Positions 12,301 through 19,867 of a stretch of DNA of 64,000 nt are shown piece after piece. Below the pieces are notes generated by a model. It searched no databases. It was not told the origin of the DNA and saw only the letters and a program-made list of their open reading frames with translations. Both the position numbers and the translations under genes were made by a program. The DNA is from Mytilus edulis. Lineage: Eukaryota > Mollusca > Bivalvia > Mytilida > Mytilidae. The DNA is taken from the NCBI RefSeq assembly GCF_963676685.1, contig NC_092350.1:9343307-9407306 (forward strand), written 5' to 3'. Position 1 is the stretch's first letter, and every line of letters begins with the position of its first letter.

Positions 12301-14906
12301 TATGAGCCACAATAGTAGAGTCGATTATTAAATTTTTCAATCTGTAATTCAATCTGTTTATCTGTCCAATATCAGGTTAGCGTTTCTGTTTAAGGTAAGT
12401 TACCATGAAGTTACGGTCACATCAGATTGAAACTTAGTACTCATTCAGTCATATTAGCTGTGATGTTAACTTTTTTTTTTATATTTTCAAATCAGGGTTT
12501 TGGACAAGATTTTGTGCTTCATTGACCTGAAAATGTGATAAATGTGTGCAGACATGGTGTCCTATAAACTCATATTCTTGTTTAACTTATAATTGATCCA
12601 TACATTTTAGTTGGACAAGATACTTTCTTATTTCAGGAATCACTGTAGATAATGAGAAGATATTTGATAATGTACGCGGTCAAGTACGGAAGAATATTGG
12701 ACCTGTTGCTAGCTTTAATCTCATGGTAGTTGTACCAAAGCTTCCAAAGACAAGATCAGGGAAAATTGCCAGAAATACTATTGCTGCAATGGCTGCTGGG
12801 AAAGAATACAAGGTAGATTTTGTTTTTACTATTTGAATTATTCAACAGCAAATACAATTTATTTTGTATGTTAGACTTATATCAAGAATGAGGCAAACTG
12901 TTAGTGCTGTTATCTGTCCATTGATATAAATCTTTTGTCTGTCACTGGCTACATTCTATATGCATCTGTGTTTTATAAGCAAAGTTTAATAAATTCCGTA
13001 CATTCCAAGACTACAACTAATAGATACTGTATAAGTACTTTTCTTCTTGGATATCTGTTTTCTTAGCGGAAACATTATTGGTTTGTGATTTTAATTAATT
13101 GTATCAAAATTAACACATTTAAACTAATGTAAAAAAGATGTATTTTTGGGGTTCTAAATGTTTTGTTGTTGGGGGTAAATTTGTATGCCATGAACAATTA
13201 TACTTTTACAGTAAGTAGTTTTGAAAAAGAGGACTTACAAAATGTGCATGGAATAGCATGGGTAAACTATCTTTGGTGCACAGTTATGGAGTGCATAGAT
13301 TTTTTATTGGAATAAATTTGCCAAACTGCCATTACAGAGGATTATTTATAACGAAGAATTTGATTGATTTTCAAGTGTATACAAGAGTTGGAAATAAACA
13401 AAACTTTTAAATTGGCGGAATTTATTTTGGCGATTTTGTTCTATCTGCGAAAATAAGCAAAGATTTACACCCAAGAAAATAACAGGCTAAATACGATATT
13501 AAGCATGATATGTTTTTTCCATGTCACATGTCAGCATGAACATTGATTCTCTAATATTGAAGGTTTTAGACTAGTTTAAATGTGTTTACTACTTGATTAC
13601 AGAACTGCTATGACCAGCTGGAAATAGATTCTGAGTTATGCATTTTATTACAAAAAGATCTTACATTTTTATGGCTCGTCCACAAAATGGTCGGGCCATA
13701 TAGTTTTACCCTTATCCATCATTCTGTCATTCTATCAAGCGGGTTATTTTGTGTTGTTTTGACACATCTTGTTTATCTAAATATTATTTGATACTATATT
13801 GAATATCTAATATATATTTGTTGATAATTTAAATGGAACTTAACGTTTCCATTCTATCTCATGATAGATACCAGTGACTATAGAAGATGCGTCAGTATAT
13901 CCTGCCATCCAGTCAGCATTGAAGATTATCGGCTATCCTAAAAGTTGGTGAACATTTCACTGTTGTGTAATGTGTATATCACTAATAATTTTAATGCTAA
14001 TATGTTTTAGTTCTATGGTGGATTTTATAACTCTTGCTTTTGTGCTAATACTTATGATGCTACTTTTCCTTTTTTGTGTATTACATATGGAATTTTTTTT
14101 AAATGCATGAACTTTAAAGCTGTTTTATGAATAAAATATTAGAAGTTAATTATAGAGCAGGTTTTATGAGCTTAAAATAATGTAAAACACACAATACATA
14201 ATACTTTTTACTAATTTATGCATGTGGCATTTATACTTATTTACATATTATATATTACACAGGCGCGGATCCAGAGGGGGGGTTCCAGGGGTTGGAACCC
14301 CACCTTTTTTTTGGACGATCAATGCATTTGAATGGGGACATATAATTGGAACCCCCCTTTGTCCTGGGTTAGGAACCCCCCCTTTTTTAAATGGCTGGAT
14401 CCGCCCCTGTTACAGTTGTTGTGATTGTTTTACAACTTCAAACCAATTAATCCCTTTTATGTTTTATATAGAAACATACATGTATTTATATAGCAGTTTA
14501 TAGAATGCTTTTATTTTCCATTTTCAAGGGCAACGAAAGGGGTAAAAAGGTTGTGATGAATTTTAGTTATTTTTCTAATTTATAATACTGTACTAAATGA
14601 AATCAACTCAAAGATGGAAAATTACAACGAATTCTTCTTTTATTGCCATTTTACAAATAATAGTCAAATCATTATGAGTATTTTAATGGTGATATGTTTT
14701 TTATAAACTAGGTGATAATTTTATGTCTTCTTTTCTGCTAATCTCTAACGGTTGTCAGAGGCCTTGATAAAATATTTTTATAACTTTTCCTTCAGATACC
14801 CCCATCTATTGAGGATCCAACAGTATTTAGTGCCATTGAAACAGCATTGAAAGGAATAGGATTGATAAAGAATACAGACTATTATGAACTACCAGAAGTT
14901 TTATAG
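186..14906 (+). CDS. ACSS3: Acyl-CoA synthetase short-chain family member 3-like, 3' part of gene
   Basis: This is the C-terminal third of an AMP-forming short-chain acyl-CoA synthetase; the family activates propionate or acetate to the CoA thioester, in mitochondria for ACSS3. Exons, all with AG/GT borders: 186-308, 10919-11018, 12637-12812, then either 13868-13951 or 14796-14906. Phases join (123+100+176 nt = 133 codons). The first exon has GYYDTMDAGFMDEEGY and DDVINVAGHRLS, the conserved hinge and adenylate-binding region. The third has KNIGPVA and PKTRSGKIAR, whose GK carries the catalytic lysine of the C-terminal lid. These motifs match ACSS3 better than ACSS1/2 as I remember them. The 5' exons lie outside the window. 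The intron 309-10918 is stuffed with repeats. Confidence in the enzyme family is very high and in the ACSS3 member high. Confidence 0.9.
540..1300. repeat. Fold-back region with two inverted repeats
   Basis: A 23-bp perfect inverted repeat lies at 660-682 and 867-889 (GGATAGAAATCGACCTTATG and its complement). A second, imperfect one of about 27 bp lies at 992-1018 and 1124-1152 (AGAATAACTAATCAAAGAAT and its complement). The sequence is inside the ACSS3 intron and contains no credible coding sequence; the 67-codon open frame at 1064 has no family resemblance. It is probably a degenerate fold-back or miniature transposon. Confidence 0.55.
1410..1611. mobile_element. MITE of the TACTGTGGATTCATT family
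   Basis: The ends are an inverted repeat (TACTGTGGATTCATT against AATGAATCCACAGTA) flanked by TA. The interior has the family's typical ACTTTCGTGAAT, CCTTTATA and GTGGTTCACTTGTA segments. Related copies are at 10468-10663, 17580-17772, 31299-31485 (one end lost) and 59816-59971 (truncated). The TA target suggests a Tc1/mariner-type mobiliser. No coding capacity. Confidence 0.85.
1970..2160. repeat. Dispersed repeat, copy 1
   Basis: The segment GGGTGCCC...GTTAAC...AACGGATGACACACGGC followed by TATATTTATATG recurs in the opposite orientation at about 8165-8235. Both copies lie in the same ACSS3 intron. No terminal structure was defined and no coding sequence was seen. Confidence 0.5.
2160..2790. 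other. Intron sequence, nothing recognised
   Basis: AT-rich ACSS3 intron sequence with homopolymer runs and a short (CAAAT)n tract at about 2743-2770. I see no gene or clear element. Confidence 0.5.
2794..3660 (+). pseudogene. Left half of a degenerate, element-associated protein gene
   Basis: Open frames in several phases read like one decayed protein. Positions 2794-3024 encode a KCVICQ cysteine motif region. Positions 3350-3500 encode DEVDTRMILHAIHVDK, IKGRIIIK and TDVLILYVHYFP. Positions 3530-3660 encode fragments such as ICNILPA. Stops and shifts break it throughout. The protein resumes at 5689 after a retroelement insertion. I recall similar unnamed proteins as dispersed multicopy genes in molluscs and cnidarians, but cannot assign a function. 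A 34-45 bp piece of the right half (encoding CESTFKQYV) has been copied into this half at 3486-3530. Confidence 0.55.
3662..5688 (-). mobile_element. Penelope-like retroelement, 5'-truncated
   Basis: A minus-strand retroelement interrupts a host pseudogene: pseudogene coding stops near 3660 and resumes at 5689. It contains a reverse transcriptase (next entry) and an approximately 650-bp 3' tail (4313 down to 3662). The tail ends with a segment (GGGAATGTGTCAAAGAGACA in the + direction, 3693 on) that also occurs alone at 25248-25355 and 49680-49745, as expected for 5'-truncated copies. No GIY-YIG endonuclease domain is visible. Family assignment rests on RT style, so another RT class remains possible. 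Confidence 0.65.
4314..5686 (-). pseudogene. Reverse transcriptase of the Penelope-like element, frameshifted
   Basis: Two overlapping minus-strand frames make one RT. The upstream frame (5686 to about 5345) has YWLPKLHKTPYKYRFIS, the fingers motif. The downstream frame (about 5345 to 4314) has FSTLYTTLPH, GIPMGTNCAPLIADLFLY and the catalytic FRYLDDILAL, then YDKRDDFSFPIVNYPFLDGD. A frameshift near 5345 (between LFF and STLYTT) separates them. The core catalytic aspartates are present in the YLDD box. Only the shift and the missing N-terminus and endonuclease make it non-functional. Confidence 0.8.
5689..6150 (+). pseudogene. Right half of the degenerate element-associated gene
   Basis: This continues the protein begun at 2794. 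It encodes LFRIGKRTVF, DNPDDFTDLSNLSNCDIDES, DAARDVV, HCESTFKQYVIRASLQT, then SDVIRIS fragments. The first 70 codons (5689-5900) are open; later parts are broken. Similar strand and the complementary missing parts argue that the two halves were one gene before the retroelement inserted. Confidence 0.55.
6180..6365 (+). mobile_element. Dispersed miniature repeat (GATGTGGTATGAGTGCCAAT type)
   Basis: The segment reads GATGTGGTATGAGTGCCAAT, then GAGACAACTCTCCATCCAAA, GGTACGGCCTTCAACACAGA and AAACCATTCAAAC. Copies are at 44945-45060 (reverse) and 53385-53555 (forward), with a worn copy near 11285-11345. It lacks coding capacity. SINE or MITE status is not resolved because the termini are not clear. 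Confidence 0.7.
6466..6995 (+). repeat. Dispersed repeat with TTCG-rich tract and duplicated body
   Basis: It starts TTATGCCCCACCTACGATAG, followed by a CGTTCGTTCGTTCGTCCG-type low-complexity tract. Two tandem copies of about 150 bp (AAGTTTTTGGTCGAGGTAGT; CATGTTCCCCATGATATGAT) follow. It ends GTGTACTATGGACACATTCTTG. Shorter, inverted relatives are at 17030-17190, 23895-24035 and 25800-25965. The small open frames inside it (98 and 71 codons) come from the simple repeat and are not genes. Confidence 0.75.
7000..8295. other. Intron sequence, no gene recognised
   Basis: AT-rich ACSS3 intron. A copy of the 1970-2160 repeat lies in reverse orientation at about 8165-8235. Nothing else could be identified. 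Confidence 0.5.
8300..8972. repeat. 62-bp tandem array carrying a 3' splice site, block 1
   Basis: About 11 copies of a unit made of TATATATTCCATTTCAG, then GCCATGCTAGAAAGTAAATA, then TTTATTTGTTTTACAGTACAG. TTTCAG plus the next 24 nt match the true acceptor and exon start at 10919. The first copies (8310-8450) are the most diverged. The array is split by insertions into blocks 8300-8972, 10081-10467 and 10664-10918. Confidence 0.93.
8973..10080. mobile_element. Non-autonomous element with internal ~170-bp tandem repeats, possibly Helentron-like
   Basis: The insertion splits the 62-bp array within a T-rich site. It begins AACCGGATTTTTGTGAC, then a GGGCGGGCGGGCGCC tract, then about five 165-190 bp repeats (each with GTCCGTGCATTAACTCATGA and TTCAGGAGTTATGGTTCTTG). 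Near the right end is ATCCGGTTT, the complement of the left terminus, followed by a hairpin (GCTGTC/GACAGC) and CTCTTGTT. Asymmetric subterminal inverted repeats, a 3' hairpin, internal repeats and a T/T insertion resemble Helentron-associated elements. The classification is an inference. Confidence 0.6.
10081..10467. repeat. 62-bp splice-acceptor array, block 2
   Basis: Six copies of the 62-bp unit, each with ATTCCATTTCAGGCCATGCT. Some copies have 1-4 extra bases after GAATATTT. One unit reads GCTAGTAAG instead of GCTAGAAAG. Confidence 0.92.
10468..10663. mobile_element. MITE of the TACTGTGGATTCATT family inserted in the array
   Basis: The inverted termini are TACTGTGGATTCATT and AATGAATCCACAGTA. 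The element is inserted at a TA within TTTATATATTCC of an array unit, so it is younger than that unit. The interior contains TTCGTGGATTTCGTGGG and CCACGAATTTAAATGATCAA. Confidence 0.92.
10664..10918. repeat. 62-bp splice-acceptor array, block 3
   Basis: About four copies run directly into the real exon at 10919; the last unit's TTTCAG is the functional acceptor. One copy has TCATGC for CCATGC. Confidence 0.92.
10919..11018 (+). CDS. ACSS3: ACSS3 exon whose acceptor is tandemly copied upstream
   Basis: This exon is 100 nt, phase 0 to phase 1, and encodes AMLESEYLAEAAVVGIPDEL through CVLKH; VVG.PD.LKG.VPL is typical of the lid domain. Its 3' splice site (CATTTCAG) and first 24 nt (codons for AMLESEYL) are present in more than 20 diverged copies in the preceding 2.6 kb, so this exon is the last unit of the array. 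The true exon is told apart because only here does the coding sequence continue past the shared 24 nt to a normal donor (GTAAGA). Confidence 0.9.
11041..11224. mobile_element. Short TIR element with AACAT target duplication
   Basis: The termini are GAGGGGCCTGATGG and CTTCAGGCCCCTCT. AACAT occurs directly outside both ends (11036-11040 and 11225-11229). The interior is made of ATCACGATTCACA-type repeats. It lies 22 bp after an ACSS3 exon. Non-coding. Confidence 0.8.
11475..12145. repeat. ~170-bp tandem repeat in ACSS3 intron
   Basis: Four and a partial fifth copies of a unit containing GAACCACTGAATGGAATG, ACCAAGTGTTGCTACTTTGT, CATCCAAGATGGCCG, GGGGGGACTTAGTTTAACAT and ATACATACAAATGTCTT. Copies differ by small indels and the fourth is shortened. 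No coding potential. Confidence 0.85.
12637..12812 (+). CDS. ACSS3: ACSS3 exon with catalytic lysine
   Basis: This exon is 176 nt and enters in phase 1 (G|GA). It encodes ITVDNEKIFDNVRGQVRKNI, then GPVASF and LPKTRSGKIARNTIAA. The lysine of SGK is the invariant A10 lysine of adenylate-forming enzymes. The donor GTAGAT follows AAG. The exon ends at a codon boundary, so either of the two terminal exons can follow without changing frame. Confidence 0.92.
13868..13951 (+). CDS. ACSS3: ACSS3 alternative terminal exon A
   Basis: The acceptor is ATGATAG, followed by 27 codons and TGA. The protein starts IPVTIEDASVYPAIQSALKI and ends YPKSW. It aligns residue for residue with the exon at 14796 (IP-x-x-IED, then A-I-x-x-ALK, then IG). 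A possible poly(A) signal (AATAAA) lies near 14130. Choice between the two would give C-termini of different length. Confidence 0.75.
   Translation: MPVTIEDASVYPAIQSALKIIGYPKSW
14258..14413. mobile_element. Short palindromic miniature element
   Basis: The inverted ends are ACACAGGCGCGGATCC and GGATCCGCCCCTGTTACA. Between them are mirror-like G-rich and C-rich segments (GGGGGTTCCAGGGGTTGGAA; GGAACCCCCCTTTG). It lies between the two ACSS3 terminal exons. The 93-codon frame across it is spurious. Confidence 0.75.
14796..14906 (+). CDS. ACSS3: ACSS3 alternative terminal exon B
   Basis: The acceptor TTCCTTCAG is followed by 36 codons and TAG. The protein starts IPPSIEDPTVFSAIETALKG and ends YYELPEVL. 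SIEDP matches the C-terminal tail of vertebrate ACSS3 more closely than exon A, so this may be the ancestral terminal exon. The last codons and the stop are the first copy of a 28-bp tandem repeat. Confidence 0.8.
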   Translation: MPPSIEDPTVFSAIETALKGIGLIKNTDYYELPEVL

Positions 14907-15010
14907 GGTGTGGAGCCTCACAGAAGTTTTATAGGATGTGGAGCCTCACAGAAGTTTTATAGGGTGTGGAGCCTCACAGAAGTTTTATAGGGTGTGGAGC
15001 CTCATAGAAG
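14893..15010 (+). repeat. 28-bp tandem repeat containing the ACSS3 stop codon
   Basis: There are four near-identical head-to-tail copies of a 28-bp unit that begins AGAAGTTTTATAGGGTGTGG. The first copy contains the last sense codons and the TAG of exon B; the others lie in the 3' UTR. Unit spacing is exact, and copy 2 differs by one base (GGATG for GGGTG). Confidence 0.9.
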
Positions 15011-17575
15011 ATGTTATTCCAGATCTCATTTGCATTTTCATTGTATTCAGTAAAAATTTTAACCACAGGGTAGAGCATAGATACACTGGAGATGCATCAG
15101 TTGAAAATAATAGTATATATGCTTGTCCCATGAGGTTAAGTGCTGCATGTTGGAATAATTTTTGTTTTGATAACACTGCTCTTAGCGTGAATAAAATGTT
15201 TGCTTCAAGACACTAATCAACGAATTACTATAATCAATCAATTACTCTATCATTATTTTTATAAAATGGCTTCATTTTGTTTGGTGTATAGTTATACTGT
15301 TATATGATCTATGTTGTGTTTGTTATACCAATTGATTGGTAATTTAATATAATTCTTATTATTTACACACTATACAATTATGTTTGTCTGGTATATCTGT
15401 GCATTTGGTTTGCACATTATTTACTGAACAGCAGCATACAGGACTTACTTACTTGCTAGTATAGAATACTGTATTAATTCTTACTTAATATTTGATAACA
15501 TTATATTGATCGATAGCAAGGATGCAATAATAATCAGATTGTTGTGATTATCTTAAAACATGTGAATAGTAATTTATAGTTAATTAATCTGGTGCTTGTT
15601 TAATTTGTGAAAAAAATAATATATTATACCAAGTCATGTATGATACATGATTTATGTTTGTTCTTGTAAAATAATCATGTTTTTTATATAGGTCATGTGA
15701 GAATGCAAGTTTTTATTTTAGAATGGTTGGATTTCATATTGTGTATTACCAGGGCTAAAATAATACATCTACGTTAAATATGCATCTTTACTTTTTATAA
15801 CTCCATGAAATTTGTTGTTTCTTGACAGGCAACAAACACCAAATGGATGACATTTTGTACAACTGATCACACAAAGGATAAATTTATCATGTTCTGTGGC
15901 TTTGATTGTTTTGGTTAAAATTCCACTGAATACTAACTACTCTGAACACAGTAGTTGAGATATGACAATCACTATATCAGATCATTTTTTTTCATAGAAA
16001 TTCATCATTTGGTTCAAATTGTAGGAAAATATAATCGTGACAGACAATTATTTTGTGGTGGTATGGGTTAGGTTGATTTTTTTCATCTTCTTTTTTTGTG
16101 ACATTCTAGCAAGGTGCAATAATGAAAAACTGCATTTCAAATTAACATAGTTTCTAGCACTTATCATAAATGTCTGAATTTGTACACAGAATTTCTTGAA
16201 TAAGATATTATTTTTGTATCATTATTTCTTTATGCTTATAGAACATTTGATATGATCTAGTCTGAACTTTCCATTTAATTCATGTGTGATTTTCTATATT
16301 TTTACTGAATATACTACAATGTACTATTTTGAAAAGAACCTTGGTCTTATGTTTCTACATTTTGTAATTATATGGTACTATACTTAAATATACTAGTTGT
16401 TTTATCATATATTTATATTTTATAATCAGAATTTTTTTTTACAAGACAATGTAATAATAAATGCATCTTTACAGAAATTTCATGTTTATATTACTTTGTT
16501 AAATTGAGTATTAGTGTAGCATTGGTTTCTAAATAGAAACAGCTGATTAGTTATAAAGATGATGCTGGCAGTGTCAACAACATAAACTATTTGTCAGAAG
16601 CTTCATTTTCAGAAGACCTGGATGCTTCATACTTTGCATGCAGATGCTTTATATAACACAGTTTCCTTCTCCTTGACTTCATTTTCATGTTCATAGGTCA
16701 ATGTTCACTTTTCATGGTAATGTGTTTTTCAGATGCATGTACTAATGAGTTATAGGTCAATTATATTTGGTGATGTTGTCTGCCACGGTTCATTCATTAT
16801 TAGGTTGGATAGATTAAGCAAGTCTTAATTTATTTGGTGTATATCATTCTTTAGGTGTTTATTCAGTCTGGCCTCTGATCTTGACCTCATTTCTATTGAT
16901 CATTGATAATTTTAAGTTGATGCGATATTTGTATAAAAACCTTAATGGTACAGACTTTCAACAAGTTCAATAAAAATAAGGTAAGCAGGGAAGATATTAA
17001 AATTCAGACAAACAAGAATGTGTCCATAGTACACCAATCACACTTTCATTTTCTATGTTCAGTGGACCATGACTTTAAACTGAAATGTGACAAACAGACA
17101 GATGAATGGGACGGACAAACATAAAACAAACAGACGCACAGACAAGAAAACATAATGCCCCCTCTACTATCGTAGGTGGGGCATAAAAATAAAGGCAAAC
17201 TCTCTTTGACTATTTATTCTTTAAATAAATATGGATGATAGAGTACCATTGTTAGTATCAGAATAGAAAGAAAGTTTTAGTGAAGAAAGACTAAGAGATT
17301 CAGAGAAATATACATGTATACTTTCCTAACAATTTATTTAATCAATATGGTCTTGGTTTCAAAACTTTTGACATATATAATTAAAATTTTCCATTTGAGT
17401 GCTGGCAATTCTATTTAATAGTTAATTGAGGAGATTATGCAAAAAAATGTCATAGTAATTATAAATTCATCTGATGTACAATGTCTGATCCTAAAAAAAT
17501 TAAAACATTTTATAATCATATTCTAGAAATACTTGATAGTATAAAATTAGAGAAATGGTGTGTTTGCCAATGAGA
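15011..17575. other. ACSS3 3' UTR and intergenic sequence
   Basis: AT-rich sequence with no gene. An AATAAA at about 15189 could be the poly(A) signal for terminal exon B. A reverse copy of the GCCCC/AATGTGTCCATAGTACAC repeat is at 17030-17190. The rest is unassigned. Confidence 0.5.
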
Positions 17576-17579
17576 AAAC

Positions 17580-17772
17580 TACAGTGAATTCATATATTTC
17601 GTAGGTATCAATTTTCGTGGATTGAGAAAAGCTTGAATTTTGATTGATATTTGATTTTGTGGTTTTGCCAATCTCTGCATACAAAGCCTATAGAAAATTT
17701 GTAATTCGTTGAACTTTTAAATTTGTGGTTCACTTGTACCCATGCGATCCACCAAAATATGAATCCACAGTA
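17580..17772. mobile_element. MITE of the TACTGTGGATTCATT family, diverged
   Basis: The left end is TACAGTGAATTCAT and the right end is ATGAATCCACAGTA. The interior has ATCAATTTTCGTGGATTGAG and GTGGTTCACTTGTACC, as in the other copies. Confidence 0.8.
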
Positions 17773-18457
17773 ACCGCCAGAGTTCAAATGTTGTAATATA
17801 AGCAACTATAGAGCATTATAAGGTCATCAAATTCTGTTCAAATTTGACAGTGTGTTCTTAATGACATTAATGGGGGAAATCATAATGTAGACAGCTAAAT
17901 ACAATAGAATAAAAATACATAGTTATCTTTTTTTAAGATATTGAATGTCTTTAATTTAAAGCTGACAGCAAGAGCATATTCTCCAAAATTTGGAAGGCTT
18001 TTTTCATAAGAACTGGTTTCATTTAGTTTTTGATTAGAGGAAATGTTTCTGTTAATATTTGATTTGTTGGTTCTAACAAATAATACATACAAGCCTATAG
18101 AAAATTCTGATTTTGTTCAGCAATATTTCTCCTCTATACCATAAACAAAATAGTGCCCAAAATTGTTTATGATAAATCCACATGTTAAATTAACAGAATG
18201 CTATATTTTTTTAATCAGAAATTTATATAAATTAAGTTTTTTGTATTCAAATTTATATAGCTTTATTCAACTGAAATGAGTGTTTGCATTTCATAGAATA
18301 TATAAAGTTTAAATTGAAAGGTATATAAAATATTTACATATTTACAGATGTAAAATGGATGATCATTATTTACTGCAATGGACTACAGCATATGAAATGT
18401 CATTAAATTGATATATATTCTACAGTACATGAAACAACAATTATATAGAAAATAGAA

Positions 18458-18668
18458 TACTGTATATTCAGAAATTATTGGGATGTTTTTATTATTGCAA
18501 ATAATGCGACTTTGTTATAGTCGCAATAATTTAAACACACATTTTGAAATCTATGATATAAATAAAAACAGGATTTTTCTCAATTTCGCAAAAAATAAAA
18601 TCGCATTATACTCTAAAATGACAAAATCACAATAATGAATGCACACAATAATTTCTGAATTTACAGTA
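18458..18668. mobile_element. TA-flanked MITE, TACTGTATATTCAGAAATTATTG family
   Basis: The inverted ends are TACTGTATATTCAGAAATTA and its counterpart CAATAATTTCTGAATTTACAGTA. The interior has GCAAATAATGCGAC and GTCGCAATAATTT, itself an inverted pair. Probable relatives are at 33022-33245 and, worn, at 19200-19380. Confidence 0.8.
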
Positions 18669-19860
18669 CTAAAACCCTCACAACAAGATGCATACATGTT
18701 GCACACTCTCTAGTTCATTAATCTCAATTATACAATTAATACATTACAGACTAGCAAACCCATAATAAAAATCTGGCACTAATAACTTTATCTACAGCAA
18801 TTAAAAATTCTGAATGCATTATGCTGCCTTTTAAATAAGAACACAATATAAAAAAACTCATAAAATTTACATTTTGAATAAAACTTTTTGTTGTAAATTA
18901 TTTCGCATAGAAAGTAAGTGTTCAATACTAGTGCAAATATTACTTCAAATTATTAACATCATCAGTGATACAGTTCTTCAAACATTGCTGTGCAAGTATG
19001 GTTATTATCCTTCATTGTAGAAATATTGCACATGCAAGCTCAAATAATACAAAAAATTACAAGACAATAGTTTTTAATTTTCATGCAATAACCCTATATT
19101 ATATAAACATTTATGAATATATATTTGCATGTTTTGATCACCTGTATTTATTCCTGCCAAAAATTTCAAGAAACTTGCATGTGAGTATTAAAAAAAAACA
19201 TGCTCATATTACTGTAAATTCAAAGAAATTGTAATTTGTTTATAATTGCAAAGGAATTAGTTTCATTTTAAATTTTGAAAGCATTACTTGTATGCAGCTT
19301 ATCTTGAAATCGTGATAATTTCTCTCATAATTGCAATAATGAGGGCACAGAAACATTTCTGATTTTGCAGCGTTAAAATAAGAACAAAAGATATGAAATT
19401 TGTACAAAAACACTCATATATTTAACACAAAAACTCTATTTTTTTGGTATGTAAATTTGAAGATTTACAGAAATTTGAGAATGAATATTCAAAAGTTTAC
19501 TGAAAGAATATATAAACATGTGTTTAGTAGTGAAAGTTCTTAAATCGTAACTCTAATAAATTATTTCCTGCTAATTTTGTTTCATATCAACATCAACAAT
19601 ACCAACTTCTCATTATTCCTGAAAATTTCAACAACTTTGAAAAATAAGAAATGATTCGAAAATCAAATTATTTAAAAAAAAAAGGGTAAAATATATCCTT
19701 GTGCAAGTATTGCAATGACATACATGTATAATAAATAAGTGTTAACATTCTTAATTCAACTATAAACTTCAAATTGATCATGTTGATACAACAATACATA
19801 TAGCAGTAATTTTTGTGCTTAAAAAACTTGTCAAATGCACCACATAAATTTAAAAATCTC
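18669..19860. other. Probable KIFC1 3' UTR and intergenic sequence
   Basis: AT-rich, no convincing coding sequence; the open frame at 18965-19234 shows no recognisable motif. As KIFC1 reads leftwards and stops at 19868, part of this is likely its 3' UTR. Confidence 0.45.
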
Positions 19861-19867
19861 TAATTGT

